A stretch of DNA of 10,795 nucleotides from positions 1 to 10,795 of the forward strand of contig JAFTHD010000206.1 of the NCBI GenBank assembly GCA_017457585.1, given 5' to 3'. Below the pieces are notes generated by a model that had not been told where the DNA came from, ran no database searches, and saw only the letters and a list, made by a program, of their open reading frames with translations. Below, one piece after another: positions 1 through 6,478 of this stretch (the stretch's first letter is position 1; every line of letters begins with the position of its first letter). This DNA comes from Bacillota bacterium (GTDB lineage Bacteria; Bacillota_A; Clostridia; Peptostreptococcales; Anaerovoracaceae). Both the position numbers and the translations under genes were made by a program.

Positions 1-1
1 A

Positions 2-442
2 CATGAGGCAAGACGAGCGGCTGCAGAGGGGGAAGTCCCAATCGGCGCTGTTATCGTAAAAGATGATGAGATCATAGGCAGAGGTCACAACAGGGTCGAA
101 AGTACGAAGGATCCGACGGAGCATGCAGAAATGGCAGCCATACGCATGGCTGCTGCCAAGCTTGGCGGATGGCGGCTTACAGGCTGCGACATGTATGTAA
201 CCTGCGAACCCTGCAGCATGTGTGCAGGTGCCATCGTCTGGTCGCGTATCAGGAAACTTTACATCGGGACTCCTGATCCCAAAGGCGGTGCGTGCGGCTC
301 ACTTTACACCATCCCTCAGGATCCGCGGCTCAATCATTTCACGGAGATAGAAACCGGAATCATGCAGGAAGAATGTTCTGGCATTATGAAGGATTTTTTC
401 AGGGAACTCAGAAACAGAAAATCGGAGGATAAATCAGAATGA
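2..442 (+). CDS. tadA: tRNA-specific adenosine deaminase TadA (5' end cut off)
   Basis: TadA deaminates adenosine-34 to inosine in the anticodon of tRNA-Arg(ACG), letting one tRNA read three Arg codons. The frame is open from base 2, giving 146 visible residues; perhaps ten N-terminal residues lie outside the window. Seen in order: EVPIGAVIV (visible residues 11-19), the zinc/catalytic HAE at 41-43 (H ligand, E proton shuttle), and PCSMC at 70-74 with two Cys ligands, followed by AGAIVWSRI. The later GGACGSLY stretch is also typical of TadA rather than cytidine or guanine deaminases. The ATG at 131 lies inside the catalytic motif and cannot be the start. The stop overlaps the start of the next gene by ATGA, suggesting translational coupling and a shared transcript. 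Confidence 0.95.
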   Translation, partial: HEARRAAAEGEVPIGAVIVKDDEIIGRGHNRVESTKDPTEHAEMAAIRMAAAKLGGWRLTGCDMYVTCEPCSMCAGAIVWSRIRKLYIGTPDPKGGACGSLYTIPQDPRLNHFTEIETGIMQEECSGIMKDFFRELRNRKSEDKSE

Positions 443-1350
443 AAAGAATCAGTGCCCTTGTCATTGCGATGCTCATGGCTGTAGCCGTAATCGCACCGGC
501 AAGTATGGCTGCAAACGAAAACGAAACGGCATCAGAGGTGCTCAAAATTACTGAGTCTACCCCGACAGATGGGGACAAGGGCGTATCGGTGGAAAACCTG
601 TCAGTGAAACTGACATTCGATAAGGAAATGGCCGGTCTTTCGGCAGATCAGAAAAAGACCAATCAGAATGCCATTAAACTGACGGATCCTGAAGGCAAGG
701 AGATTTCCGTTACCGCGTATTACAGTGCAGATCATCCGGATCAGGTAATGATCATCTCCGCAACGAGCGGCAACAAACTTAACAGATTTGACAGTGCTAC
801 GGAATACACCCTGTCAATCGGCAAGAACTTCGCTTCCGCTGACGGCACTGCTCTTGGCACTGAACAGAAGATTTCGTTCACCACCCTGAACCAGGACAGA
901 TCCATGAAGATCTACATGCTGCTCATGGTACTCATGATGGCCGGCATGATGTTCTTCACCATGAGAAGCGCCAAAAAGAGTGCCGAGAAGGCCGACAACG
1001 AGAAGGGCGTAACGAAAACAGTCAACCCATATAAGGAAGCGAAGAGAACGGGCAAATCGGTTGAAGAGATCGTGGCTGCCGACAGAAAGAAGAAGGAAAA
1101 GGCTGCTGAGGCTGCCGCAAAGAAACGCGAGGCTGCACTTGCTCTCGAAGAAGAGATCATGGAGCAGGAGAGAAAGAGCCACAACAAGCGCGTTACCGCA
1201 AGGAGCCCGATTTCTGCCGCAGGATCGGATTACAAGATAAAGGTGAAGACCACCAAAAAACCTGAAAAGTCCAACAAGAACACGAATCCTAAGGGTCGGA
1301 CAGGCAAGCAGAAGAACAAGAAGAACGGTGGCAAGAAGAAGAAAAAGTAA
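439..1350 (+). CDS. Membrane-anchored Ig-like (Big_5/SbsA-type) protein with basic cytoplasmic tail
   Basis: 303 residues; no precise function recognised. Residues 1-24 look like a signal peptide (KR, hydrophobic core, SMA-A cleavage site). Residues 35-150 resemble a bacterial Ig-like Big_5 domain: the STPTDG...V, LTFDKEM and ATEYTLSIGKNFAS..GT stretches are typical of domains found in S-layer and surface proteins. Residues 157-175 form one methionine-rich membrane segment. The rest is cytoplasmic by inference: a charged Ala/Lys/Glu stretch at 206-250, probably coiled coil or long helix, and a tail from 265 on that is almost wholly Lys/Asn/Gly/Thr and ends in five lysines. If the signal peptide is cleaved, this is a type I membrane protein with the Ig domain outside. 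It starts inside tadA by 4 bp with GGAGG upstream. Role in envelope architecture is a guess. Confidence 0.8.
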   Translation: MKRISALVIAMLMAVAVIAPASMAANENETASEVLKITESTPTDGDKGVSVENLSVKLTFDKEMAGLSADQKKTNQNAIKLTDPEGKEISVTAYYSADHPDQVMIISATSGNKLNRFDSATEYTLSIGKNFASADGTALGTEQKISFTTLNQDRSMKIYMLLMVLMMAGMMFFTMRSAKKSAEKADNEKGVTKTVNPYKEAKRTGKSVEEIVAADRKKKEKAAEAAAKKREAALALEEEIMEQERKSHNKRVTARSPISAAGSDYKIKVKTTKKPEKSNKNTNPKGRTGKQKNKKNGGKKKKK

Positions 1351-1362
1351 ACTATGAGCGCG

Positions 1363-1409
1363 AACCCCCGTAAGAACATGTCGGCACGGCAGGTGCTTTC
1401 GGGGGTTTT
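1363..1409 (+). terminator. Probable rho-independent terminator after the Ig-like protein gene
   Basis: AACCCCCG (1363-1370) pairs perfectly with CGGGGGTT (1400-1407) and is followed by a U-rich stretch (TTTTACTATTTTCTT). The loop is long, 29 nt, but contains an inner GCAC/GTGC helix that would shorten it. It lies 12 bp after the stop codon, between the first transcript and ispE. Confidence 0.7.
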
Positions 1410-1441
1410 ACTATTTTCTTACAAGTATTCAAGGTGAAATT

Positions 1442-2368
1442 ATGAAAAAGATTACGGTACAGGCATTCGCCAAGATCAACCTTTCGATCGATGTAAAAGG
1501 AGTGCTCGCTAACGGATACCACATAGTTGAAATGGTCATGCAGCAGATCAGCCTCTGCGACAATGTGCACATAGAGTGGAAGGAAACGAACGAGGACATT
1601 TTTGAAATCAACCTCTCCTCAGGGCGTGAGGATCTGCCCGATGACAGCGGGAACCTGGCGTACAGAGCCGCTGCACTCATGGGCCAGCTCTACCCGCATA
1701 ACGGCAAAGTGACGATAGAAATTGAAAAGAACATACCTGTGGCAGCAGGCCTTGCAGGCGGAAGCAGCAACTGCGCGGCAGTAATACATGGGCTGAATCA
1801 CCTTTGGGAACTTGGGCTCAGCATAAACGAGCTGAATGAAATCGGTGCAAAGCTGGGATCCGACGTACCATTTTGCATCATGGGTCAGGCAGCAGCCTCC
1901 GACTCACTAAAAGCTACCTTTGCAGATGACCCTATGGCCTCCCACTGTGCCCTCGCAACAGGCACGGGAACGGATCTCATACCGCTAAAAGGGCTTGAGG
2001 CTCATATTGCGCTGAGCAAGCCTGACCTTGCCGTATCAACTGCCGAGGTGTACAAAGGAATTGACAGCATATCAATACCAGCTCGCCCGGACAATCAGGC
2101 GCTGATCCTTGCATTAAAAGAACAAAATACAGAAAATATTTATGCCAACATGATTAATGTCCTTGAAAATTACACATTGGTGATGTATCCTAATGTTATG
2201 TATACAAAGGACAAAATGCACGAATTGAATTCGAACAGGCCTGTCCTTATGAGCGGAAGCGGTCCTACGGTCTTCGCTGTATGCGAAACCGCCGAGCAGG
2301 CAGAGCATATCCGTGAACAACTTAAGAATGTCAACAGAGAGAGTTATAGAGTTAAGACGACAAGATAA
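1442..2368 (+). CDS. ispE: 4-diphosphocytidyl-2-C-methyl-D-erythritol kinase IspE
   Basis: IspE is the cytoplasmic GHMP-fold kinase that phosphorylates CDP-methylerythritol with ATP in the MEP route to isoprenoids. Family marks: AKINLSIDVKG at 10-20 with the conserved Lys11, NGYH at 24-27, the glycine-rich ATP loop PVAAGLAGGSS at 99-109, GSDVPF at 139-144 with the catalytic Asp141, and SGSGPTVF at 271-278. The start has AAGGTG 5 nt upstream. At 308 residues it is about 20 longer than usual. The excess sits between GSDVPFCIMG and the glycine-rich ALATGTG (about residues 149-168), where the family normally continues directly. The next gene follows after 15 bp, so ispE probably heads an ispE-GntR-EamA transcript. 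I found no convincing promoter in the short gap after the upstream hairpin. Confidence 0.96.
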   Translation: MKKITVQAFAKINLSIDVKGVLANGYHIVEMVMQQISLCDNVHIEWKETNEDIFEINLSSGREDLPDDSGNLAYRAAALMGQLYPHNGKVTIEIEKNIPVAAGLAGGSSNCAAVIHGLNHLWELGLSINELNEIGAKLGSDVPFCIMGQAAASDSLKATFADDPMASHCALATGTGTDLIPLKGLEAHIALSKPDLAVSTAEVYKGIDSISIPARPDNQALILALKEQNTENIYANMINVLENYTLVMYPNVMYTKDKMHELNSNRPVLMSGSGPTVFAVCETAEQAEHIREQLKNVNRESYRVKTTR

Positions 2369-2383
2369 GAGGTGGCAGCAGTT

Positions 2384-3064
2384 ATGTTGAATTTTGATAT
2401 CCAGAACCATCGTCCTCTCCGGGAGATGGTCTATGAAGAGCTCAAAATGCAGATCCTCACGGGCGCTATCGTTCCCGGAACGAGGATGATGGAAGTTGAG
2501 CTTGCAGAGAATATGGGAGTCAGCAGAACTCCGATAAGAGAAGCCATAAGGAAGCTGGAAAAAGAAGGTCTCGTGACCATTCGCCCAAGGCGCGGCGCCT
2601 ATGCTTCTTCCATCAGCACCGATGATATGCTGGAGATTCTCGAGGTAAGGCAGCACATGGAAGGACTGGCAGCATACTTTGCAGCTTCCAGAATGACGCC
2701 TGACGAACTGGACGGGCTCAAGAAGCTGGCCGAGAAATACAACACGGCTGTTGAGGCCGGCGACATGGAAGGAATGATCGAATACGATACCAAGTTCCAC
2801 AGAGCCATCGCCGATTCGTGCAACAACAAGATTCTCCTCCAGATGATCGAGCAGCTTCAGGAGATGGTACTTAGATTCAGATACATCTACTACGATACTT
2901 TTAGAAGGGCAGAAAACATGCCTGTTGAGCATCAGGCCATCATGGACGCCATCGCAAGAGGCGATGAGGACGCAGCAAGAGAGGCTGCCGACGTACACAT
3001 CGACAGGCTGAAGATGATGGTTGCGAACGACGGCGTTCTGGATTTGGCAGCACACAGGGCATAG
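2384..3064 (+). CDS. GntR-family transcriptional regulator, FCD (FadR-like) subfamily
   Basis: 226 residues. The N-terminal winged helix-turn-helix spans about 12-75 and shows the GntR signature: GxIxPG (27-32), LAENMGVSRTPIREAIRKLEKEGL (split here by helix turns at 40-63), then the wing RPRRGAY. The C-terminal helical FCD domain spans about 82-210 and carries the likely metal/ligand residues Asp135, His139, His183 and His205, as in metal-binding FCD regulators. The effector is unknown; organic acids are usual. The ATG at 2384 is chosen because AGAGGTGG lies about 8 nt upstream; a GTG at 2372 would swallow that site. It lies 15 bp after ispE and 16 bp before a transporter gene, so it may control the transporter or its own operon. 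No obvious dyad operator was found beside it. Confidence 0.92.
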   Translation: MLNFDIQNHRPLREMVYEELKMQILTGAIVPGTRMMEVELAENMGVSRTPIREAIRKLEKEGLVTIRPRRGAYASSISTDDMLEILEVRQHMEGLAAYFAASRMTPDELDGLKKLAEKYNTAVEAGDMEGMIEYDTKFHRAIADSCNNKILLQMIEQLQEMVLRFRYIYYDTFRRAENMPVEHQAIMDAIARGDEDAAREAADVHIDRLKMMVANDGVLDLAAHRA

Positions 3065-3080
3065 AAGACATGCAGGTAAT

Positions 3081-3938
3081 ATGAACACAAACGGATCAAG
3101 ACAAAAAGCAATGCTCCTCATGGCAGTCACCGCTGTTATGTGGAGCATTGGTGGTATTTTCATCAAATTAATCTCATGGAACCCACTGCTTATCGCAGGT
3201 GTCAGGAGCCTTATCTCGGGACTCGTTCTATTCGGATACATGCGATTCATGCACATACCCTTTAAGCTGTGCAAAGCTTCCGTAGGAGCAGGCATAGGCC
3301 TGAGCGCATCGGCCATTCTCTTCGTAATCGGAAACAAGCTGACTACTGCGGCTAACGCCATCGTGCTTCAGTATTCGGCGCCAATATTTATCCTTATCAT
3401 CTCCGCCATCATCCTGAAAAAGGGTCTCAGGAAGAGAGAAGTCATCGCCGTTGCTATCACAATGGCAGGCATAGTCCTCTTCTTCTTCGATAAACTTTCA
3501 CCGGGAAATGTGCTGGGAAACGTCCTTTCCATACTTGCAGGAGTATTCCTTGCGATTATGTTCGTCAGCATGGGAGAAGGCGGTGACGACGATTCCATAA
3601 GAATGAGCGGGATTCTGCTCGCGCATACCATCGCCGCAGTGATCGGGACGCCGATTGGACTTGTGCTGACCCATTCCTTTGCAGCACCGGAGATACTCTG
3701 GATTCTTATTCTCGGCATTTTCCAGCTGGGTATACCGTACGTACTGTACGCGATTGCTTCCAGAGACTGCCCTCCGCTGGCATGTTCCCTCATCGGCATG
3801 TTAGAACCACTGCTGAATCCCGTCTGGGTTGCCATCTTCGTGGGAGAAATGCCCGGAAAATTCGCGCTGGCAGGCGGCGTCGTAATAATCGCCACTGTAA
3901 CCTGGTGGTGCATCATCGAAAACAAACAACCGGAGTAG
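3081..3938 (+). CDS. EamA/DMT-family inner-membrane transporter
   Basis: 285 residues, very hydrophobic, with about ten predicted membrane helices in two homologous EamA halves. Half one covers about 8-136, starting MAVTAVMWSIGGIFIKL and ending with the family-typical LQYSAPIFILI...VAITMAGIVLF. Half two covers about 145-280, ending with GMLEPLLNPVWVAIFVGE followed by the terminal helix. Relatives are drug/metabolite transporters, often exporters of amino acids or small metabolites; the substrate cannot be read from the sequence. The ATG at 3081 is preferred: the reading frame is open further upstream to 3021, but that would overlap the regulator gene with polar sequence. The ribosome site is weak (AGG 4 nt upstream), fitting translational coupling. 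No terminator was seen after it. Confidence 0.9.
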   Translation: MNTNGSRQKAMLLMAVTAVMWSIGGIFIKLISWNPLLIAGVRSLISGLVLFGYMRFMHIPFKLCKASVGAGIGLSASAILFVIGNKLTTAANAIVLQYSAPIFILIISAIILKKGLRKREVIAVAITMAGIVLFFFDKLSPGNVLGNVLSILAGVFLAIMFVSMGEGGDDDSIRMSGILLAHTIAAVIGTPIGLVLTHSFAAPEILWILILGIFQLGIPYVLYAIASRDCPPLACSLIGMLEPLLNPVWVAIFVGEMPGKFALAGGVVIIATVTWWCIIENKQPE

Positions 3939-4012
3939 TCGGGCAAACGTCCGGGCACGTTGTTCAAGGGAGCCGATCCTCCAACATCCCACATCAAACT
4001 ATATAATGCCAC

Positions 4013-4030
4013 GTCAATAGATGTATTGAC
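4013..4030. promoter_or_regulatory. Dyad overlapping the -35 element of the DUF3793 promoter
   Basis: GTCAATA (4013-4019) and TATTGAC (4024-4030) form a perfect 7-bp inverted repeat with a 4-bp spacer. The right arm overlaps TTGACA. It could be an operator, or chance symmetry around the -35; its sequence is unrelated to the two GTTAG dyads downstream. Confidence 0.4.
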
Positions 4031-4054
4031 ATGCATGCCTTTAGATTGTAAAAT
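4026..4054 (+). promoter_or_regulatory. SigA-type promoter of the DUF3793 gene
   Basis: A perfect -35 TTGACA (4026-4031), a 17-bp spacer and a -10 TAAAAT (4049-4054, one mismatch). Expected start site is near 4061, giving a leader of about 155 nt. This promoter is nearly consensus, so it would be strong unless repressed. Confidence 0.85.
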
Positions 4055-4063
4055 GTAAATATG

Positions 4064-4079
4064 GTTAGCCAAGACTAAC
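4064..4079. promoter_or_regulatory. Putative operator 1, GTTAG-N6-CTAAC
   Basis: GTTAGCCAAGACTAAC lies ten bases after the -10 box, covering the expected transcription start, so a bound protein would block initiation. The half-sites recall DtxR/IdeR/MntR-type metalloregulator sites (GTTAG/CTAAC), but the spacing of 6 differs from the classic dtxR box, so the family assignment is only inference. A near copy in reverse orientation lies 63 bp downstream. Confidence 0.6.
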
Positions 4080-4084
4080 TTGAG

Positions 4085-4112
4085 TTGCCGCAGGGAATAC
4101 GCTCTGCGGCAA
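4085..4112 (+). promoter_or_regulatory. Leader hairpin A of the DUF3793 mRNA
   Basis: TTGCCGCAG (4085-4093) and CTGCGGCAA (4104-4112) form a perfect 9-bp stem with a 10-nt loop. The TGCCGCA arm recurs at 4144-4150 and could compete for TGCGGCA at 4105-4111. There is no T tract, so this is not a terminator. Confidence 0.65.
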
Positions 4113-4126
4113 AAGAAACGACCTCG

Positions 4127-4142
4127 GTTAGTCTTCCCTAAC
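4127..4142. promoter_or_regulatory. Putative operator 2, GTTAG-N6-CTAAC
   Basis: GTTAGTCTTCCCTAAC matches the reverse complement of operator 1 at 14 of 16 positions. The flanks extend the symmetry to GGTTAG...CTAACC. Centre-to-centre distance from operator 1 is 63 bp, about six helical turns. It also allows RNA pairing: GTTAGTCTT (4127-4135) is complementary to AAGACTAAC (4071-4079). Confidence 0.55.
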
Positions 4143-4168
4143 CTGCCGCAATGCAATCTTCCTCCGTT

Positions 4169-4199
4169 AATTGACATCGGGCCATCCCCGATGTCAATT
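4169..4199 (+). promoter_or_regulatory. 13-bp leader hairpin just before the DUF3793 ribosome site
   Basis: AATTGACATCGGG (4169-4181) pairs perfectly with CCCGATGTCAATT (4187-4199) over a 5-nt loop. It ends 4 nt before AAAGG (4204-4208). No T run follows, so it is unlikely to terminate. It may protect the mRNA 5' region or modulate ribosome access. Confidence 0.65.
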
Positions 4200-4215
4200 G
4201 CAGAAAGGTATCATC

Positions 4216-4785
4216 ATGTCAGAAACTACTCTTATTTCACATTGCGCGCCAACACTGGCAGGGCTCAAATCGGGAAATCTTTTCACATGTTACTGTCCAA
4301 GCCTCAAGGAAGCGGTGACCGTCGTCCGCAACTGGAACGCAGTCACAGGTCCAAAGGGCGTCAGGGTACGCATACTCAGATACAGCGGTTCGCGCGTGCT
4401 CATCTACGTATACAGACCGGCAAAATTAGATGCCGACCTTTCATCTCCTGAAGCGCGCAAGCTCCTGAAAAGATACGGATACAAGGGCGGCTCCACCGAT
4501 TCCTATATCAACACACTGGCAAAGAAGATCAACAGGTCAGGCGAATTCCCACATGAGATCGGGCTGTTCCTGGGCTATCCACCCCAGGACGTGAAATCCT
4601 TCATCGAAAACAACGGCATGAACAGTGCCTACACCGGTTACTGGAAGGTATATAACGATATCGACAAGGCGAGGGAGACGTTCCGCAAATTCAGCAAGTG
4701 CACCCACGTGTACTCACGCTGCATGAGAGAGGGATCCACCCTTGACCGTCTCACCGTAAGAAACACTGCAAGCAGAGTCAGTTAA
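4216..4785 (+). CDS. DUF3793 family protein
   Basis: 189 residues, soluble, no signal peptide or membrane helix. I recognise it as DUF3793, a clostridial family of unknown biochemistry, from the N-terminal HCAPTLAGLKSGNLF (9-23), HEIGLFLGYPPQDVKSFI (113-130), GYWKVYNDIDKARETF (141-156) and the final SKCTHVYSRCMREGSTLDRLTV (160-181, described by its ends). Five cysteines (10, 25, 27, 162, 169) and His9/His113 could bind metal or heme; that is speculation. From memory, family members often sit near feoA/feoB or flavodoxin genes; none is present here. The ATG at 4216 has AAAGG 7 nt upstream; the open frame further 5' runs through the 13-bp hairpin and is not used. It forms a single-gene unit with its own promoter, two operator-like dyads and a structured leader, so tight regulation is likely. 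Confidence 0.88.
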   Translation: MSETTLISHCAPTLAGLKSGNLFTCYCPSLKEAVTVVRNWNAVTGPKGVRVRILRYSGSRVLIYVYRPAKLDADLSSPEARKLLKRYGYKGGSTDSYINTLAKKINRSGEFPHEIGLFLGYPPQDVKSFIENNGMNSAYTGYWKVYNDIDKARETFRKFSKCTHVYSRCMREGSTLDRLTVRNTASRVS

Positions 4786-4815
4786 ATGCGATGCAGTTAA
4801 GGCGTCATACAGCAA

Positions 4816-4847
4816 GATACGGCAGGGCTTAGCCCTGCCGTATCCTT
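4816..4847. terminator. Shared hairpin terminator between DUF3793 gene and leuB
   Basis: GATACGGCAGGGC (4816-4828) and GCCCTGCCGTATC (4832-4844) form a perfect 13-bp stem with a TTA loop. The following tract is CTTTAT on the plus strand and TTGCTGT on the minus strand, so U tracts are short both ways. It sits between two convergent genes and likely serves both. Confidence 0.75.
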
Positions 4848-4873
4848 TATCCGAAGTCGTTTCTATTTCTTTT

Positions 4874-5968
4874 TTATCCGTTCTTTACCGCTTCCGCGAT
4901 CAGATCTCCTGCGGCGCTGGTTCCGACCCACGCTTCGCCTTCAACCGCAATATCCACCGTCCTGTGACCCTTTGCAAGGAAGTCTGCAACGGCCGCTTCA
5001 ACAGCGTCCGCCTCAGCATCCAGATCCAGAGAGTATCTCAGAAGCATTGCTGCCGACAGAATCGTGGCGATCGGGTTTGCAATTCCCTTGCCTGCAATGT
5101 CAGGCGCAGAGCCATGGCTTGGCTCATAGAGTCCCAGCTTCGTCTCATTGAGACTTGCGGAGCTGAGCATCCCGATGGAACCGGTCACCATGCTCGCCTC
5201 GTCGGAGAGTATGTCGCCGAACATGTTCTCGGTCACGATGACATCGAACTGTGCCGGATTGTTCACAAGCTGCATGGCACAGTTATCCACAAGCATATTT
5301 TCCAGGGTAACTTCCGGATAGTCCTCTGCCACTTCCGCAACGATCTTTCTCCATAGTCTCGAGGAATCGAGAACGTTGGCCTTGTCAACGCTCGTCACCT
5401 TTTTTCTTCGCTTCATGGCGATATCAAAGGCGCGCTTTGCAATTCTTCTTATCTCGTTTTCGTTATAGGTGAGCGTATCCGTCGCCGTAAGGATTCCGTC
5501 CACCTCCTCGGTATGACGGGCTCCGAAGTAGAGGCCGCCGGTCAGCTCCCTTACGATGATCATGTCGAATCCGTCAGGGCCGATCACGTCTTCCTTGATC
5601 GGGCAGGCATCCTTAAGCTCGTTGTACAGGTATGCCGGTCTCAGATTTGCAAAGAGTCCCAGTTCCTTCCTGATCTTGAGAAGTCCCGCCTCAGGCCTCA
5701 GGGACGGCTCAAGTTTGTACCACGGCGATACGCCCGCGTCACCGCCTATGGAGCCCATGAGAACGGCATCGCAGGACTTTGCAGCGGCGATTGCCTCGTC
5801 GGTCAAAGGAACTCCCGTCGCATCTATCGATGCACCGCCCAGAAGAATCTCCTCATAGTTAAAAACGTGTCCGAATCTCTCAGCAGCGGCGTCCAACACC
5901 TTTACAGCCTCCGCCGTAATCTCAGGGCCGATACCGTCTCCCGGAATCACACCGATCTTAAATTCCAT
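4874..5968 (-). CDS. leuB: 3-isopropylmalate dehydrogenase LeuB
   Basis: LeuB oxidatively decarboxylates 3-isopropylmalate with NAD+ to 2-ketoisocaproate, the last dedicated leucine step. The 364 residues match the family length. Seen: IPGDGIGPE (8-16), [18 protein letters not shown] with substrate-binding arginines followed by [30 protein letters not shown] with the catalytic Lys, [26 protein letters not shown] with the Mg-binding aspartates, and the NAD-binding [18 protein letters not shown] at 282-299. The Glu-Leu-Thr-Gly-Gly-Leu-Tyr context fits LeuB rather than tartrate or isocitrate dehydrogenase. GGAG lies 7 nt before the ATG. It is the last gene of the leu operon, 11 bp after leuD, and ends before the shared hairpin. 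Confidence 0.97.
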   Translation of the reverse strand: MEFKIGVIPGDGIGPEITAEAVKVLDAAAERFGHVFNYEEILLGGASIDATGVPLTDEAIAAAKSCDAVLMGSIGGDAGVSPWYKLEPSLRPEAGLLKIRKELGLFANLRPAYLYNELKDACPIKEDVIGPDGFDMIIVRELTGGLYFGARHTEEVDGILTATDTLTYNENEIRRIAKRAFDIAMKRRKKVTSVDKANVLDSSRLWRKIVAEVAEDYPEVTLENMLVDNCAMQLVNNPAQFDVIVTENMFGDILSDEASMVTGSIGMLSSASLNETKLGLYEPSHGSAPDIAGKGIANPIATILSAAMLLRYSLDLDAEADAVEAAVADFLAKGHRTVDIAVEGEAWVGTSAAGDLIAEAVKNG

Positions 5969-5979
5969 TTCCTATCTCC

Positions 5980-6468
5980 TTACTTCCTGTTGTTGATACT
6001 GTTCATGAGGCCGCCGGCAGTGATGATTTCCTGAATAAATTCAGGGAACGGTGCTGCCTGATAGGTCTCGCCCTTTGTCACGTTGGTAATCACACCGCTG
6101 TCAAAGTCGATGGAGACTTCATCGCCTGCATCGATTCCTTCGCTCGCCTCAGGGCACTCCATGATCGGAAGTCCGATGTTGATGGAGTTGCGATAAAAGA
6201 TTCTTGCGAAGGTCTTCGCGATGACGCAGTCGATGCCGGAAGCTTTGATCGCGATCGGGGCGTGCTCTCTCGATGAGCCGCAGCCGAAGTTTTCGCCGCC
6301 AACCATGATGTCGCCCGGCTTCACTTTGTTTACAAATTCAGTATCTATGTCTTCCATGCAGTGGCTTGCCAGTTCCTTGTGGTCCGCAGTGTTCAGATGC
6401 CTTGCAGGAATGATTACATCGGTATCAACGTTATCTCCGTACTTGTGTACTAAACCTTTTGCTATCAT
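5980..6468 (-). CDS. leuD: 3-isopropylmalate dehydratase small subunit LeuD
   Basis: LeuD supplies the swivelling domain that, with LeuC, isomerises 2- to 3-isopropylmalate. 162 residues, the compact size of the archaeal/clostridial (HacB-like) branch rather than the ~200 of enteric LeuD. Seen: [18 protein letters not shown] near the N-terminus with the variable substrate-recognition loop, [15 protein letters not shown] as the swivel-domain signature, and [17 protein letters not shown]. Start choice: AAGGAGG (6480-6474) is 5 nt from the ATG at 6468 but only 2 nt from the ATG at 6471, so MIAKGLV is preferred; an ATG at 6489 lies inside leuC. The leuC stop codon overlaps this Shine-Dalgarno sequence, implying coupled translation and balanced subunit output. 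Confidence 0.95.
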   Translation of the reverse strand: MIAKGLVHKYGDNVDTDVIIPARHLNTADHKELASHCMEDIDTEFVNKVKPGDIMVGGENFGCGSSREHAPIAIKASGIDCVIAKTFARIFYRNSINIGLPIMECPEASEGIDAGDEVSIDFDSGVITNVTKGETYQAAPFPEFIQEIITAGGLMNSINNRK

Positions 6469-6478
6469 CATATCCTCC

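Noticed and set aside
2114..3361. Long minus-strand open frame opposite ispE, the GntR gene and the transporter
   Set aside because: It runs antisense across three well-supported genes, shows no domain pattern and has no ribosome site; it is a coding shadow.
3368..4177. Minus-strand open frame opposite the transporter end and the DUF3793 leader
   Set aside because: Low-quality composition, crosses a promoter and operators of the plus strand, no recognisable family.
4169..4199. 13-bp hairpin as a transcription terminator
   Set aside because: No T run follows and the ribosome site begins 4 nt later, so a leader role is more likely.
4171..4215. Upstream TTG start for the DUF3793 protein
   Set aside because: It lies inside the 13-bp hairpin and the HCAPTLAG family start matches the ATG at 4216 with AAAGG.
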